This document shows, piece by piece, positions 27,515 to 37,014 of a stretch of 64,000 bases of DNA. The position numbers and the translations under genes were made by a program. Position 1 is the first letter of the stretch. Each line of letters starts with the position of its first letter. Under the pieces are notes generated by a model, which saw only the letters and a program-made list of their open reading frames with translations, was not told where the DNA came from and searched no databases. This DNA comes from Pseudoalteromonas luteoviolacea B = ATCC 29581 (GTDB taxonomy: Bacteria; Pseudomonadota; Gammaproteobacteria; Enterobacterales; Alteromonadaceae): assembly GCA_000333235.1 (NCBI GenBank), contig CAPN01000004.1:1-64000 (forward strand), in the 5' to 3' direction.

Positions 27515-28191
27515 TCATGTTGTTAGTGAGAACACCTGCATACACTATGCGTGATTAACCAATAGATTTCAAATAGCAAAATTGAACGTTCTATTATGTT
27601 CGCGACGAAATCCCGCATTTTTGAGTTAGTTAACGTCCATTTACTTAATTGTCTTGTCACTTCGATCTGAAATTCACTCGTTGAAAAACGATCTAAACGG
27701 AGAACCATAACTCGTTTGCGATCTTGGTTGTTAGAGAAACAGTGACCATAAGAGACGGCAAGTGCAACGCCTCATAAAACTTAACTTTCACAAGCCTATA
27801 CCCTAGTTAAACACACATCTATCCACAGATTTTGTGGATAAACCCAATTTGCAGGCTATTTTTCAACCACTTAAAGAGAAGTGTATAACTCCCTCATGCT
27901 TTTTCACTATCTGCTTTGCCCACATCACGAGTAACTTTATTAAACGGACTGTTGCACCGTAATTTATTCAGTTAAATTCTGGCTAAATTCACGCTAGCAC
28001 GTATATGAAAATTTTCAGTTGGTTACATTCATTTACAACAATAAAAACCTAATAATCATGACTTTAACTGATTAAACATTAACAAATTTTACGCATGGTT
28101 AATTTTTTGTTGCCAATTTTGCTTTTACAAACTAATAATTTATTCGCCACTTTGATGGCGCACGCAATATTACATCCAACAGGAAATTAAA
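27515..28191. other. Long AT-rich intergenic region
   Basis: About 680 bp without a convincing gene. It holds an inverted pair of DnaA-box-like sites (27819-27841) and a long AT-rich promoter-like stretch before the M35 protease gene (27960-28190). A 61-codon minus-strand frame at 27523-27708 has no ribosome site or recognisable domain and is not called. Confidence 0.5.
27819..27841. repeat. Inverted pair of DnaA-box-like 9-mers
   Basis: CTATCCACA (27819-27827) and TGTGGATAA (27833-27841; TTATCCACA on the minus strand) face each other with a 5-bp spacer. The second is an exact DnaA box and the first has one mismatch. The perfect part of the palindrome is TATCCACA/TGTGGATA. Confidence 0.45.
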
Positions 28192-29295
28192 ATGACAACA
28201 ACGCAAAACCTTTCTCGCATGACTTTGCTAGCCGCATTTTTAGGCTCGGCCAGTGCAATGGCAGGCAATTCAATTCAAGTGAATGTCGATGTTCAACCAA
28301 TGGAAAATGGCAACGTCTCCGCCACGGTGCATTTCACCAACACAACGAACAAAACACAAAAAATATTAGGGTGGTACACAAACCTAGAAGAGGAACATAT
28401 TTTTCATATCACGCGAGACGGTGAAGAAGTCGAATTTCAAGGCCCACATTACAAGCGCCCGGCACCACAAGACTCGGATTATATAAAGCTAAAAGCCGGC
28501 GAAACCTTAAGTAAAACGTTTGAGCTCACGAGCTATTATGACTTTAGCCAACCTGGCAACTACGAAGTGAGCTACTCGGTTCGCTCGCTAAGTCTATTCA
28601 ATCACACCTTAGTCGACCCACGTTCTGTCGTTTCAGTTGCGCCGACCAAATCATCGACTTCAATGCTGCAATCAAGTACTCAGTCAATTTGGTTTGATGG
28701 CATGCCAATGGTTTTCGACAAGCAATCCACGTCTGCTAAAGGAGGAAAAGGCGGTGGTTCCGAAGATTGTGTTGGCGGTACCTGTTTCACGGGTCGTTGT
28801 GATAATGCTCAAAAATCCGATATTTTATCCGCGCTCAATGCCGCAGACCAAATTACCAATGATTCGGTGGCTTACTTAAGCAGCCATTCTGCAAACACAT
28901 CAGGTACTCGCTATAACACGTGGTTTGGCGCAAGTACGTCAAGCCGTTATAGTACAATTACCGCCAATTTTAATGCGATTAACGACGCCATCGATAATAA
29001 ACCCTTAACGTTCGATTGCAGCTGTAAACAGTCATACTTCGCTTATGTTTATCCAAATCAACCTTACAAAGTTTACTTATGTAAGGCATTTTGGAGCGCC
29101 AATGAACTTGGTACAGATTCTCGTGCAGGCACCATCGTTCATGAGCTCAGCCACTTCAATGCCGTAGCAGGAACCGATGACATTGTGTACGGACAAGCTG
29201 GTGCGAAAAACTTAGCGATTTCAGATCCGGCGCAAGCAATCCAAAACGCCGACAGTCATGAATACTTTGCAGAAAACACTCCTTATCAAAATTAA
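28192..29295 (+). CDS. M35 (aspzincin/deuterolysin-like) secreted metalloprotease
   Basis: A 367-residue secreted protease. Signal peptide about 1-24; propeptide-like beta domain about 27-150 (ATVHFTNTTNKTQKILGWYT, YEVSYSVRS); linker about 150-190; catalytic domain about 195-367. The catalytic domain has the zinc motif HELSH (317-321) and the aspzincin third-ligand motif GTDDIVYG (327-334, Asp330). Cysteine pairs occur around residues 190-205 and 274-300. Related enzymes include lysine-specific endopeptidases. A paralogue of its prodomain is encoded immediately downstream. Confidence 0.88.
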   Translation: MTTTQNLSRMTLLAAFLGSASAMAGNSIQVNVDVQPMENGNVSATVHFTNTTNKTQKILGWYTNLEEEHIFHITRDGEEVEFQGPHYKRPAPQDSDYIKLKAGETLSKTFELTSYYDFSQPGNYEVSYSVRSLSLFNHTLVDPRSVVSVAPTKSSTSMLQSSTQSIWFDGMPMVFDKQSTSAKGGKGGGSEDCVGGTCFTGRCDNAQKSDILSALNAADQITNDSVAYLSSHSANTSGTRYNTWFGASTSSRYSTITANFNAINDAIDNKPLTFDCSCKQSYFAYVYPNQPYKVYLCKAFWSANELGTDSRAGTIVHELSHFNAVAGTDDIVYGQAGAKNLAISDPAQAIQNADSHEYFAENTPYQN

Positions 29296-29318
29296 ATATT
29301 CTATTATGATGATGCGTA

Positions 29319-29341
29319 ATGGAGCCTAGGCTCCATTTTTA
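29319..29341 (+). terminator. Terminator after the M35 protease gene
   Basis: ATGGAGCC-TA-GGCTCCAT followed by TTTTT. It separates the protease gene from its prodomain-like neighbour, which starts 18 bp later. Confidence 0.8.
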
Positions 29342-29358
29342 AATAAGCTAGATAGTTC

Positions 29359-29808
29359 ATGAACAACATAAATACACTTATTGGGTTTTCTACGATGGCA
29401 TTTTCTTCATTCACAGTGGCACTCGAGTGCAACTTACGTGTTCCCGAGCAAGTGAAATTGCAAGATGGTGTTCACATCGAATTTTCCGTAACAAACCCAA
29501 GTGCTACTGCCGCGATATTTTTACCATGGTACACGCCGATTGAGGGTTTTTGGTCTGATATGTTTTACATCCAGCGGGAAGAGGGTCAAGTTTTAAAATA
29601 TGAAGGGCCACTTGCCAAGAGAAGCTCTCCAAGCCAAGCCGATCACCTTACACTTGCTGGCGATACCACCCTAACTGCCGCTCTCGATTTAAGTTTAGTC
29701 TACCGCTTTGATGTTGGACGCTATACACTCACATTCAAACAACACGCAGATCAACTTCCCTGCCTTTACTCGTTACAACAAAGTTGGTTAATAAATATCG
29801 AACCCTAG
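29359..29808 (+). CDS. Stand-alone M35-propeptide-like exported protein
   Basis: A 149-residue protein with a signal peptide (cleavage near TVALE, about 22). Its body aligns by eye with the N-terminal domain of the upstream M35 protease: HIEFSVTNPSATAAIFLPWYTP against TVHFTNTTNKTQKILGWYT, then the shared pattern of 'hydrophobic-Y/F-x-GP...KR...P...D...L.AG.TL' and a C-terminal GRYTLTFKQHA against GNYEVSYSVRS. No catalytic domain is present. It may act as an inhibitor or folding partner for the protease. This is inferred from homology and adjacency. Confidence 0.75.
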   Translation: MNNINTLIGFSTMAFSSFTVALECNLRVPEQVKLQDGVHIEFSVTNPSATAAIFLPWYTPIEGFWSDMFYIQREEGQVLKYEGPLAKRSSPSQADHLTLAGDTTLTAALDLSLVYRFDVGRYTLTFKQHADQLPCLYSLQQSWLINIEP

Positions 29809-30038
29809 TGAGGCAACCTAAATTGCGCAGGAAACTTTAAATTGACCACCCCTTCGGCTAGTTCTTCGACTTCAATACCGCACACTTTCTTCAACAACCA
29901 AAGCATATGCTGAATGTCTTTATTCACTTCTTCCTGATTATTTTCTAACCCAAACAGCAATAATGCCTGCGTCGTTTCTTCATCGGAAACAGTGAACGTC
30001 TCGTGCTCTTCATCGGTGAACATTAATTCTGGTTGCAT
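29805..30038 (-). CDS. Small acidic hypothetical protein
   Basis: A 77-residue, strongly acidic soluble protein (TDEEHETFTVSDEETTQALLLFG, then IQHMLWLLKKVCGIEVEELAEGVVNLKF). I do not recognise its family. AGGA lies about 10 bp upstream of the ATG, supporting expression. It overlaps the stop of the convergent prodomain-like gene by 4 bp. Confidence 0.55.
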   Translation of the reverse strand: MQPELMFTDEEHETFTVSDEETTQALLLFGLENNQEEVNKDIQHMLWLLKKVCGIEVEELAEGVVNLKFPAQFRLPH

Positions 30039-30189
30039 GTGCTTATCATCCTATCTTTCACAATAGTAAAAGTATAATAGGCAGATCTCGATGCCGCTAT
30101 TACACCAAATTACACGAATTAACGTCCCTTCAACTTTACATTTTAATCGTAACTGGTACTCTTAGACGGTTATTAGATCGGGACTAAGA

Positions 30190-30576
30190 ATGTTTACACA
30201 CATTTTTAAATACATGATGATGCTGTTAGTTATGTGGCAAAGCCTCGCGTTTGCTGCAATGCCATGTCATGCTATGCCCCATTCCGATCTCACCTCAATA
30301 ATGCCAACGCACGATCACGTGATGGACATGCCAAGCACTTCAGATAATGGCCATGCACACCATACGCTCAGCAATAGCAACAAGGCTGAGGCTCAAACTG
30401 ACTGTTGCCAAATTACCTGTCATTGTCCTGCAAACGCCTGCGGTGCTGCTCCTTTGGTTAACGTTTTCGATTCAAGCCGTTTTCAAGGCTTTGGCGCTGA
30501 AAAAGTGGTATTTCCTGAACAACGCTTTGATTCCACACCATCACCTTCGCTTTATAAACCACCCATTTTTGCCTAA
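30190..30576 (+). CDS. Periplasmic His/Met/Cys-rich protein heading the Cus operon
   Basis: A 128-residue protein with a signal peptide (cleavage near SLAFA, about 22) and a mature part rich in metal ligands (MPCHAMPH, HDHVMDMP, HAHH, DCCQITCHCPANAC), ending SPSLYKPPIFA. This composition and ending resemble the short CopL/DUF2946-like proteins in front of copper-efflux genes. It starts the operon that continues with the TolC, CusB and CusA homologues, so periplasmic copper buffering is likely. Confidence 0.7.
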   Translation: MFTHIFKYMMMLLVMWQSLAFAAMPCHAMPHSDLTSIMPTHDHVMDMPSTSDNGHAHHTLSNSNKAEAQTDCCQITCHCPANACGAAPLVNVFDSSRFQGFGAEKVVFPEQRFDSTPSPSLYKPPIFA

Positions 30577-30708
30577 CACAGGATCAATGTGCCTAAATTT
30601 CGGCTATTTGATCACGCATTAACTGCTTAAGGCGAAAAACTGTCTGTCTTTACTTAGTCGTAGACCATTCCCCTTAAGTGTCATGTTCATCTACTTTGGA
30701 ATGTAGTT

Positions 30709-32034
30709 ATGAAATCGCTAAGCCTTTATGGTACTGCAGCTACTTTGCTAATGAGCTTATTTACACTGAATATCAATCAAGCTCATGCTACCTCGCTAAA
30801 TTTAGAGCAAACCATTGCACTTGCTCAAAAGAATGATTTTTTCAATCAGCAAGTCAGCCAACGCTCGAACGCGCTATCAGCACAACACGTTGCCGTTGGA
30901 GCATGGCAAGATCCACGCGCTAGTTTGAATTTAATGAATTTACCAATCGACACCTTCTCGTTATCGCAAGAGCCGATGACTCAAATGTCCGTTGGGATTG
31001 CACAGATGCTGCCGCGTGGCGACAGCTTGCTTATCAATCAAGCCAAAGTCGATGTTCAACAGCAAGAATTAGTGTGGCAACATGCTGCTCGTCAAAGTCT
31101 TATCGCACTCCAAGTACAAGAGCTATGGCTTGATGCGGTCGCCGCAGAGAAAGCCATTGAACTGATTAACAGTAACAAAGCGTTATTTGAACAATTACTA
31201 GAAGTAACGAAAGCTAGCTATACCAATGCTATTGGACGTATACGTCAACAAGACGTGATCCGCGCTGAACTGGAACTAATTCAACTAGAAGAACGACTGG
31301 CCAATGAACAGCAAAAATTAGGTTCAAGCCGGGCTCGACTCGTTAGCCTTTTACAAGACAATCTGAGTGTATTTAATGACACTGAGTTTGATTTTAGCTC
31401 CATGCCGGCGCTCACTCTTTGGCAACATCACGCTTTCAAGTCACATCAAGTATTGGTCGAAATACTGCAACGTCACCCCAGTATAAAAATGTTGCTATCA
31501 CAGCAACAGATGTTGGAAAAGAATGTTGATTTGGCCAATGAAGCGTACAAGCCACAGTGGGGCGTCAACGCAAGTTATGCATTTCGTGATAGTGCTGACA
31601 CAGGAATGAGCCGCGCAGATTTTTTCTCTGTCGGCGTGTCCGTTGATCTGCCTGTTTTTACCGAAAAACGCCAAGATCAATCTCTAAATGCCGCCAAATA
31701 TCAAGTTGAAGCTGCAAAAACACAAATTCAACTGCAACTGAAAAATCTCATCGGTGAATCACGCAGTTTATACAGTGCATTGCAAACACTGGCAGAGCGC
31801 CAAATTCGCTTTGATACTAAGCTCATCGCACAAAGCAGCGAACAAGCAGAGGCAGCGCTTACCGCTTATACCCATGACGATGGCGCGTTCACCGATGTTG
31901 TTTGGGCGCGTGTTAATGTTTTGAATATTCAACTGGCGTCTTTAAATGTCGACATTCAAGCACTCAAAACCGTCGCCAAACTCAATGCTCTTCTATCTCC
32001 TGATCTAGGCCAATTGAAGGAAAAATTACAATGA
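30709..32034 (+). CDS. CusC-like outer-membrane efflux channel (TolC family)
   Basis: A 441-residue TolC-family protein with a signal peptide (cleavage near QAHA, about 27). Two outer-membrane-efflux repeats are seen, LEQTIALAQKNDFFNQQ... and the second half from about 225, with long Q/A-rich helices. GVNASYAFRD and FFSVGVSVDLPVFTEKR mark the second beta segment. It is the outer channel of the tripartite copper/silver pump, and overlaps the adaptor gene by 4 bp. Confidence 0.88.
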   Translation: MKSLSLYGTAATLLMSLFTLNINQAHATSLNLEQTIALAQKNDFFNQQVSQRSNALSAQHVAVGAWQDPRASLNLMNLPIDTFSLSQEPMTQMSVGIAQMLPRGDSLLINQAKVDVQQQELVWQHAARQSLIALQVQELWLDAVAAEKAIELINSNKALFEQLLEVTKASYTNAIGRIRQQDVIRAELELIQLEERLANEQQKLGSSRARLVSLLQDNLSVFNDTEFDFSSMPALTLWQHHAFKSHQVLVEILQRHPSIKMLLSQQQMLEKNVDLANEAYKPQWGVNASYAFRDSADTGMSRADFFSVGVSVDLPVFTEKRQDQSLNAAKYQVEAAKTQIQLQLKNLIGESRSLYSALQTLAERQIRFDTKLIAQSSEQAEAALTAYTHDDGAFTDVVWARVNVLNIQLASLNVDIQALKTVAKLNALLSPDLGQLKEKLQ

Positions 32035-33725
32035 ATTCATTAATACAAAAACTCATCTTTATTTTCATTGGCCTTTTAATTGGCGGCACTGCAACGTGGC
32101 TGTTTATGCCACCGACAGAGAGTGGGCCAACTGCAAGTGAGGAGAAGAAACCACTTTATTGGGTCGCACCGATGGATTCGAATTATCGTCGCGACGGACC
32201 AGGAAAATCACCGATGGGAATGGATCTCGTCCCCGTGTACGAAGAAGACAACGCTGCTGCGCCTGGCACGGTTACCATTCGCCCTGAAGTACAGAACAAC
32301 CTCGGAGTGCGTACAGCAAAAGTAACGCGTTCGGTGCTCAATCATGAGATCCGCACTGTCGGTTATGTACAATACGACGAAGACTCTTTAATCCATATCC
32401 ATCCTCGAGTAGAAGGATGGATTGAAACGCTTTTTGTGAAAGCAACTGGAGAGCCGGTGCAAGCTAATACGCCGCTTTATACGTTATATTCGCCAGAGCT
32501 TGTCAATGCACAAGAAGAATATTTGATAGCACTTAATCGTAATAATCAAGCGTTGATCGCAGCTTCAAAAGCACGCTTACACGCTTTACAGCTATCCTCG
32601 AGCTTTATTGACGAGCTTGCTAAAAAACGCCAAGTTAAGCAATCCATTACGTTTTATACACCGCGTTCTGGCGTTGTAGATGGTTTGCAAGTTCGCGAAG
32701 GTTTTTATGTTAAACCTGGCAACACGATATTAAGCATTGGTCAACTCGATCAAGTGTGGGTCGAGGTCGAAGTATTTGAGCGAGATGCTGCTAAAGTGGC
32801 TTTAAATCAGATAGTAACAATGACTCTCGATTTCTTACCTGGCCGTACCTGGGACGGCAAAGTTGACTACATTTATCCAACGCTCGATCCGAAAACGCGT
32901 ACTTTACGAGTGCGTTTACGCTTTGATAACAGCGATTATGCTTTAAAGCCCAACATGTTTGCATCGGTGAAAATTCACGCCAACACCGATCAAGCCACGC
33001 TGAATGTACCGAAAGAAGCCGTGATCCGCACAGGTCATCAAGATCGTGTCGTGCTGGCACTTGGTGATGGTAAATTCAAATCCGTCGCAGTTAGTCTTGG
33101 TAAATGGGGCAATAACCAAATTGAAATTATTGATGGCTTAAACGAAGACGAAGAGATTGTTATTTCTGCGCAGTTTCTAATCGATTCGGAGTCGTCTAAA
33201 ACCTCAGACTTTAAACGTATGGATGCACCAAAGGACGTACGTTCTGTTTGGATCGCTGGTGATATTCGTGATCTAGACCACGCCAATCGTACAGCTACTA
33301 TTCGCCATGATGCCGTCGAAGAGTGGCAATGGCCTGAAATGGTGATGGATTTTCCAATTGCCGCAAACGTAAACATTGATGAAATGGAAACCGGCCATGC
33401 GTTGCATTTTGAAGCAACAATGCAAGACGATGGCCGCATTTTAGTTACTGGTATTCACTTGATGGGAATGGTAGAGGTGGAATACCCAACCGCACAAGTG
33501 AGCGGCCTAGTAAATGCCATCAACACAGAAGGTCGCATTGTGAACATTACGAGAGACGCTATTGAAAAATGGGGCCGAGAAGCTGCAACCATGGACTTTA
33601 TCGTTGCCGAAAACGTCGATTTGTCTACTTTCAAGGTTACACAGCGAATTGAATTTACCTTCGAAGTACGCGATGACTTAGTGATAGTCGATGTCGTTAA
33701 CGCCGATGCACATGCACACCACTAG
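32031..33725 (+). CDS. CusB-like adaptor with two fused CusF-like domains
   Basis: A 564-residue adaptor. An N-terminal anchor (about 6-26) is followed by a heavy-metal-binding segment (YWVAPMDSNYRRDGPGKSPMGMDLVPVY, about 43-70) and the lipoyl/hairpin/barrel core (about 100-390). The C-terminus adds two CusF-like modules. The first (about 403-478) keeps all copper ligands: His426, Trp434, Met437 and Met439. The second (about 485-560) aligns without gaps but has Arg508, Arg516, Ala519 and only Met521. E. coli encodes CusF as a separate chaperone. It is placed between the cusC and cusA homologues. Confidence 0.9.
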   Translation: MNSLIQKLIFIFIGLLIGGTATWLFMPPTESGPTASEEKKPLYWVAPMDSNYRRDGPGKSPMGMDLVPVYEEDNAAAPGTVTIRPEVQNNLGVRTAKVTRSVLNHEIRTVGYVQYDEDSLIHIHPRVEGWIETLFVKATGEPVQANTPLYTLYSPELVNAQEEYLIALNRNNQALIAASKARLHALQLSSSFIDELAKKRQVKQSITFYTPRSGVVDGLQVREGFYVKPGNTILSIGQLDQVWVEVEVFERDAAKVALNQIVTMTLDFLPGRTWDGKVDYIYPTLDPKTRTLRVRLRFDNSDYALKPNMFASVKIHANTDQATLNVPKEAVIRTGHQDRVVLALGDGKFKSVAVSLGKWGNNQIEIIDGLNEDEEIVISAQFLIDSESSKTSDFKRMDAPKDVRSVWIAGDIRDLDHANRTATIRHDAVEEWQWPEMVMDFPIAANVNIDEMETGHALHFEATMQDDGRILVTGIHLMGMVEVEYPTAQVSGLVNAINTEGRIVNITRDAIEKWGREAATMDFIVAENVDLSTFKVTQRIEFTFEVRDDLVIVDVVNADAHAHH

Positions 33726-33735
33726 GAGCTAAGTT

Positions 33736-36700
33736 ATGATTGAAGGCATTATTCGTTGGTCAATCGGCAACCGCTTTTTTGTGTTGCTCGTGACCTTAAT
33801 GCTCACCGGTGCAGGTATTTTCGCACTAAAACAGACCCCTGTTGACGCAATTCCAGATCTGTCTGATGTACAAGTGATCATTAAAACCTCTTATCCGGGG
33901 CAAGCACCACAAGTGGTGCAAGATCAAGTCACGTTCCCACTCACCACCGCAATGCTGGCCGTACCTGGAGCAAAAACAGTTCGCGGCTATTCTTTTTTTG
34001 GTGACTCCTACGTTTACGTGATATTCGATGACAAAACCGACTTATACTGGGCTCGTTCGCGCGTATTGGAATACTTGAGCCAAGTATCAAGCAGTTTGCC
34101 TGCCAATGCACGTCCTGCTCTTGGCCCAGATGCCACGGGTGTGGGTTGGGTGTATTTATATGCTTTAGTCGATAAATCCGGTAAGCACGATCTTAGTCAA
34201 TTGCGCAGTATTCAAGATTGGTTTTTAAAATACGAGCTTCAAACTGTTGACGGGGTATCGGAAGTGGCACCGATTGGCGGAATGGTTCGCCAGTACCAAG
34301 TGCAAGTTGATCCTGAAAAACTTCGAGCTTACAGCATCCCACTTAGTTTAGTGCAAATAGCCCTAAAACAAGGCAACCAAGAAACGGGGGCATCGGTCAT
34401 TGAAATGGCTGAAGCGGAGTATATTGTTACCACGTCCGGTTACATTCAAAGTATTGAAGACATTGAACGCATTCCACTGGGTTTAAATGAAAAAGGCACC
34501 GCGCTAAAAATTGGCGATGTAGCCACCGTAACCTTTGGCCCACAAATGCGCCGTGGTATCGCCGAACTTAATGGTGAAGGCGAAGTCGTAGGGGGTGTTG
34601 TAGTGATGCGTTTTGGCGAAAATGCGGCTGCTACAATCAAAGGCGTAAAAGAAAAACTCGCCACACTTGAGGCAAGCCTTCCCGAAGGCGTCGAAGTGGT
34701 TACCGTCTACGATCGTTCAAGTTTGATTGACCGCGCTGTTGATAACCTGCGCGACAAACTGCTCGAAGAGCTAGTTGTGGTTGCATTAGTGTGTGTTGCG
34801 TTTTTATTCCATGTACGCTCATCCATTGTTGCGGTGGTAAGTTTGCCTCTGGGCATTCTAGTAGCCTTTCTGATCATGTATATGCAAGGGATAAACGCCA
34901 ACATTATGTCTCTTGGCGGTATTGCTATTGCCATAGGTGCCATGACCGATGGTGCGATTGTGATGATCGAAAACTTACATAAACACATGGCCCAAAAAGA
35001 GGTCAACGATGAAAATCGCTGGCAAGTTGTGGCCGATGCAGCAAGTGAAGTAGGGCCTGCGCTTTTCTTTAGCTTATTGATCATTACCGTAAGCTTTTTG
35101 CCAGTATTTATTCTTGAAGCTCAAGAGGGCCGTATGTTCGCACCATTGGCGTATACAAAAACGTATGCGATGGCAGCAGCAGCAGGTCTTGCTATCACCC
35201 TGATCCCCGTTTTAATGGGTTACGTGATCCGCGGTAAGGTGTTGCCTGAAGATAAAAACCCACTAAACCGCTTACTTATCGCGCTCTATATGCCAGTGCT
35301 AAAGGCCGCTCTAAAAAAGCCGAAAACGACCTTGCTATTGGCAATGATAGTCACAGTGATTGGATTCTATCCGCTTGATAAAATTGGTAACGAATTCATT
35401 CCTCCGTTGGATGAAGGCGATTTAATGTACATGCCAACCACCTATCCCGGGATTTCGATTGGTAAAGCGCGCGAGCTGTTGCAACAAACCAATAAGCTGA
35501 TCGCAACGGTACCTGAAGTGGAAAATGTGTTTGGTAAAATTGGCCGTGCTGAAACTGCCACTGATCCTGCGCCGCTCACCATGATCGAAACGTTTATTCA
35601 ATTGAAACCACAGAGCCTATGGCGAGAAGGTGTGACCACAGAGTCTTTAAAGAAAGAGCTGGATAACTTAGTCCAGTTTCCGGGACTCACCAATGCGTGG
35701 GTAATGCCAATAAAAACCCGTATCGACATGCTTGCAACTGGGATTAAAACCCCCGTTGGGATAAAAATTGCGGGACCTGATTTGGATGTGATACAAAGCT
35801 TAGGGCAAGAGGTTGAACGTCTACTTAGTGCATTGCCTGGCACAGCGTCTGTATATTCTGAACGGGTTGCACAAGGGCGATACATCAAAGTGGATATCGA
35901 TCGTCTAAAAGCGGCTCGTTATGGACTCAACGTCACCGAGATCCAACAAGTTGTCTCAACCGCAGTCGGCGGAATGAATGTTACAGAAACAGTTGAAGGT
36001 CAAGAGCGTTATCCTGTAAACATGCGCTATCCACAAGATTTTCGTGACTCTCCAGAAAGCCTAGCCTCACTGCCTGTTGTTACACCTAAAGGTCAACACA
36101 TTGCCCTCGGTGACGTTGCACATATTTACATTCAAAATGGCCCTCCGGGGATTAAAAGTGAAAACGCAAGACTTAATGGATGGACGTTCGTCGATATTGA
36201 TAACGTGGATATTGGCAGTTACGTCGACAATGCTAAAACCCACTTAGCAGAAAACCTTGACCTACCAGCGGGTTATTCCCTCAGTTTTGCGGGTCAATAT
36301 GAATACATGGAACGCGCCAAAGCCAAACTCAGTTACGTGTTACCACTCACGCTTGGGATCATTATTGTACTCTTGTACCTTAATTTTCGAAACTTAACGG
36401 AAGTCCTATTGATCATGGGCACGTTACCGATGGCACTGATCGGTGGCTTATGGTTACTGTATCTTGAAGGATTTAATTTCTCTGTCGCGGTTGGTGTCGG
36501 ATTTATTGCGTTGGCAGGAGTCGCAGTGGAAATCGGTGTGCTAATGCTCGTTTACTTAAACCAAGCGTATAACGAGCTAACTGCAAAATATCAGCACAAT
36601 ACCAACACTATTCCGGCGAGCGAGCTCGTTAATGCGGTTGCGAATGGTGCGGGGCTTCGAGTTCGCCCAGTAATGATGACCGTTGCAACCATTATTATTG

Positions 36701-36849
36701 GCCTGATCCCAATTTTATATGGCTCAGGAACGGGCAGTGAAGTGATGAGTCGAATAGCAGCACCGATGGTCGGTGGTATGTTGTCTGCTGTCTTACTTGC
36801 GCTATTCGTCTTACCTACCGCTTTTTTACTACTTAAACGAATGAAATAA
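33736..36849 (+). CDS. cusA: CusA-like Cu(I)/Ag(I) RND permease
   Basis: A 1037-residue heavy-metal-efflux RND pump: GIFALKQTPVDAIPDLSDVQVIIKT at the start and the TM4 relay AIGAMTDGAIVMIEN. The three methionines of the copper site are present: Met566 in LMYMP, Met616 in LTMIET and Met665 in RIDMLATGIKTPVGIK. Their spacing (50 and 49 residues) equals that of E. coli CusA Met573/623/672, so Cu/Ag is the likely substrate rather than Zn/Co. It is last in the operon and followed by a terminator. Confidence 0.93.
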   Translation: MIEGIIRWSIGNRFFVLLVTLMLTGAGIFALKQTPVDAIPDLSDVQVIIKTSYPGQAPQVVQDQVTFPLTTAMLAVPGAKTVRGYSFFGDSYVYVIFDDKTDLYWARSRVLEYLSQVSSSLPANARPALGPDATGVGWVYLYALVDKSGKHDLSQLRSIQDWFLKYELQTVDGVSEVAPIGGMVRQYQVQVDPEKLRAYSIPLSLVQIALKQGNQETGASVIEMAEAEYIVTTSGYIQSIEDIERIPLGLNEKGTALKIGDVATVTFGPQMRRGIAELNGEGEVVGGVVVMRFGENAAATIKGVKEKLATLEASLPEGVEVVTVYDRSSLIDRAVDNLRDKLLEELVVVALVCVAFLFHVRSSIVAVVSLPLGILVAFLIMYMQGINANIMSLGGIAIAIGAMTDGAIVMIENLHKHMAQKEVNDENRWQVVADAASEVGPALFFSLLIITVSFLPVFILEAQEGRMFAPLAYTKTYAMAAAAGLAITLIPVLMGYVIRGKVLPEDKNPLNRLLIALYMPVLKAALKKPKTTLLLAMIVTVIGFYPLDKIGNEFIPPLDEGDLMYMPTTYPGISIGKARELLQQTNKLIATVPEVENVFGKIGRAETATDPAPLTMIETFIQLKPQSLWREGVTTESLKKELDNLVQFPGLTNAWVMPIKTRIDMLATGIKTPVGIKIAGPDLDVIQSLGQEVERLLSALPGTASVYSERVAQGRYIKVDIDRLKAARYGLNVTEIQQVVSTAVGGMNVTETVEGQERYPVNMRYPQDFRDSPESLASLPVVTPKGQHIALGDVAHIYIQNGPPGIKSENARLNGWTFVDIDNVDIGSYVDNAKTHLAENLDLPAGYSLSFAGQYEYMERAKAKLSYVLPLTLGIIIVLLYLNFRNLTEVLLIMGTLPMALIGGLWLLYLEGFNFSVAVGVGFIALAGVAVEIGVLMLVYLNQAYNELTAKYQHNTNTIPASELVNAVANGAGLRVRPVMMTVATIIIGLIPILYGSGTGSEVMSRIAAPMVGGMLSAVLLALFVLPTAFLLLKRMK

Positions 36850-36871
36850 TCCCAACTTATTTCTGACGAAA

Positions 36872-36901
36872 AAATGCGCTCACTGTCTTGAGCGCATTTC
36901 T
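36872..36901 (+). terminator. Terminator of the Cus operon
   Basis: AAATGCGCTCA-CTGTCT-TGAGCGCATTT, an 11-bp perfect stem 22 bp after the cusA stop. Confidence 0.8.
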
Positions 36902-37014
36902 CTGTATACTTCACGCATAAAATACAATCGTTTGCATTAAAAAAAGGCGCAATTAGTTGTATACTATATAAAATGAGTTTGTCGCAGGGAGGTTGACACA
37001 ACGAGGTAACTTTT

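Noticed and set aside
27523..27708. 61-codon minus-strand frame upstream of the binding protein gene
   Set aside because: No ribosome site before the ATG, no family resemblance and cysteine/isoleucine-rich tail; treated as intergenic.
32791..35888. Antisense frames of 72-133 codons within the Cus genes
   Set aside because: They lie antisense to well-matched CusB/CusA coding sequence, with compositions typical of reversed codons.
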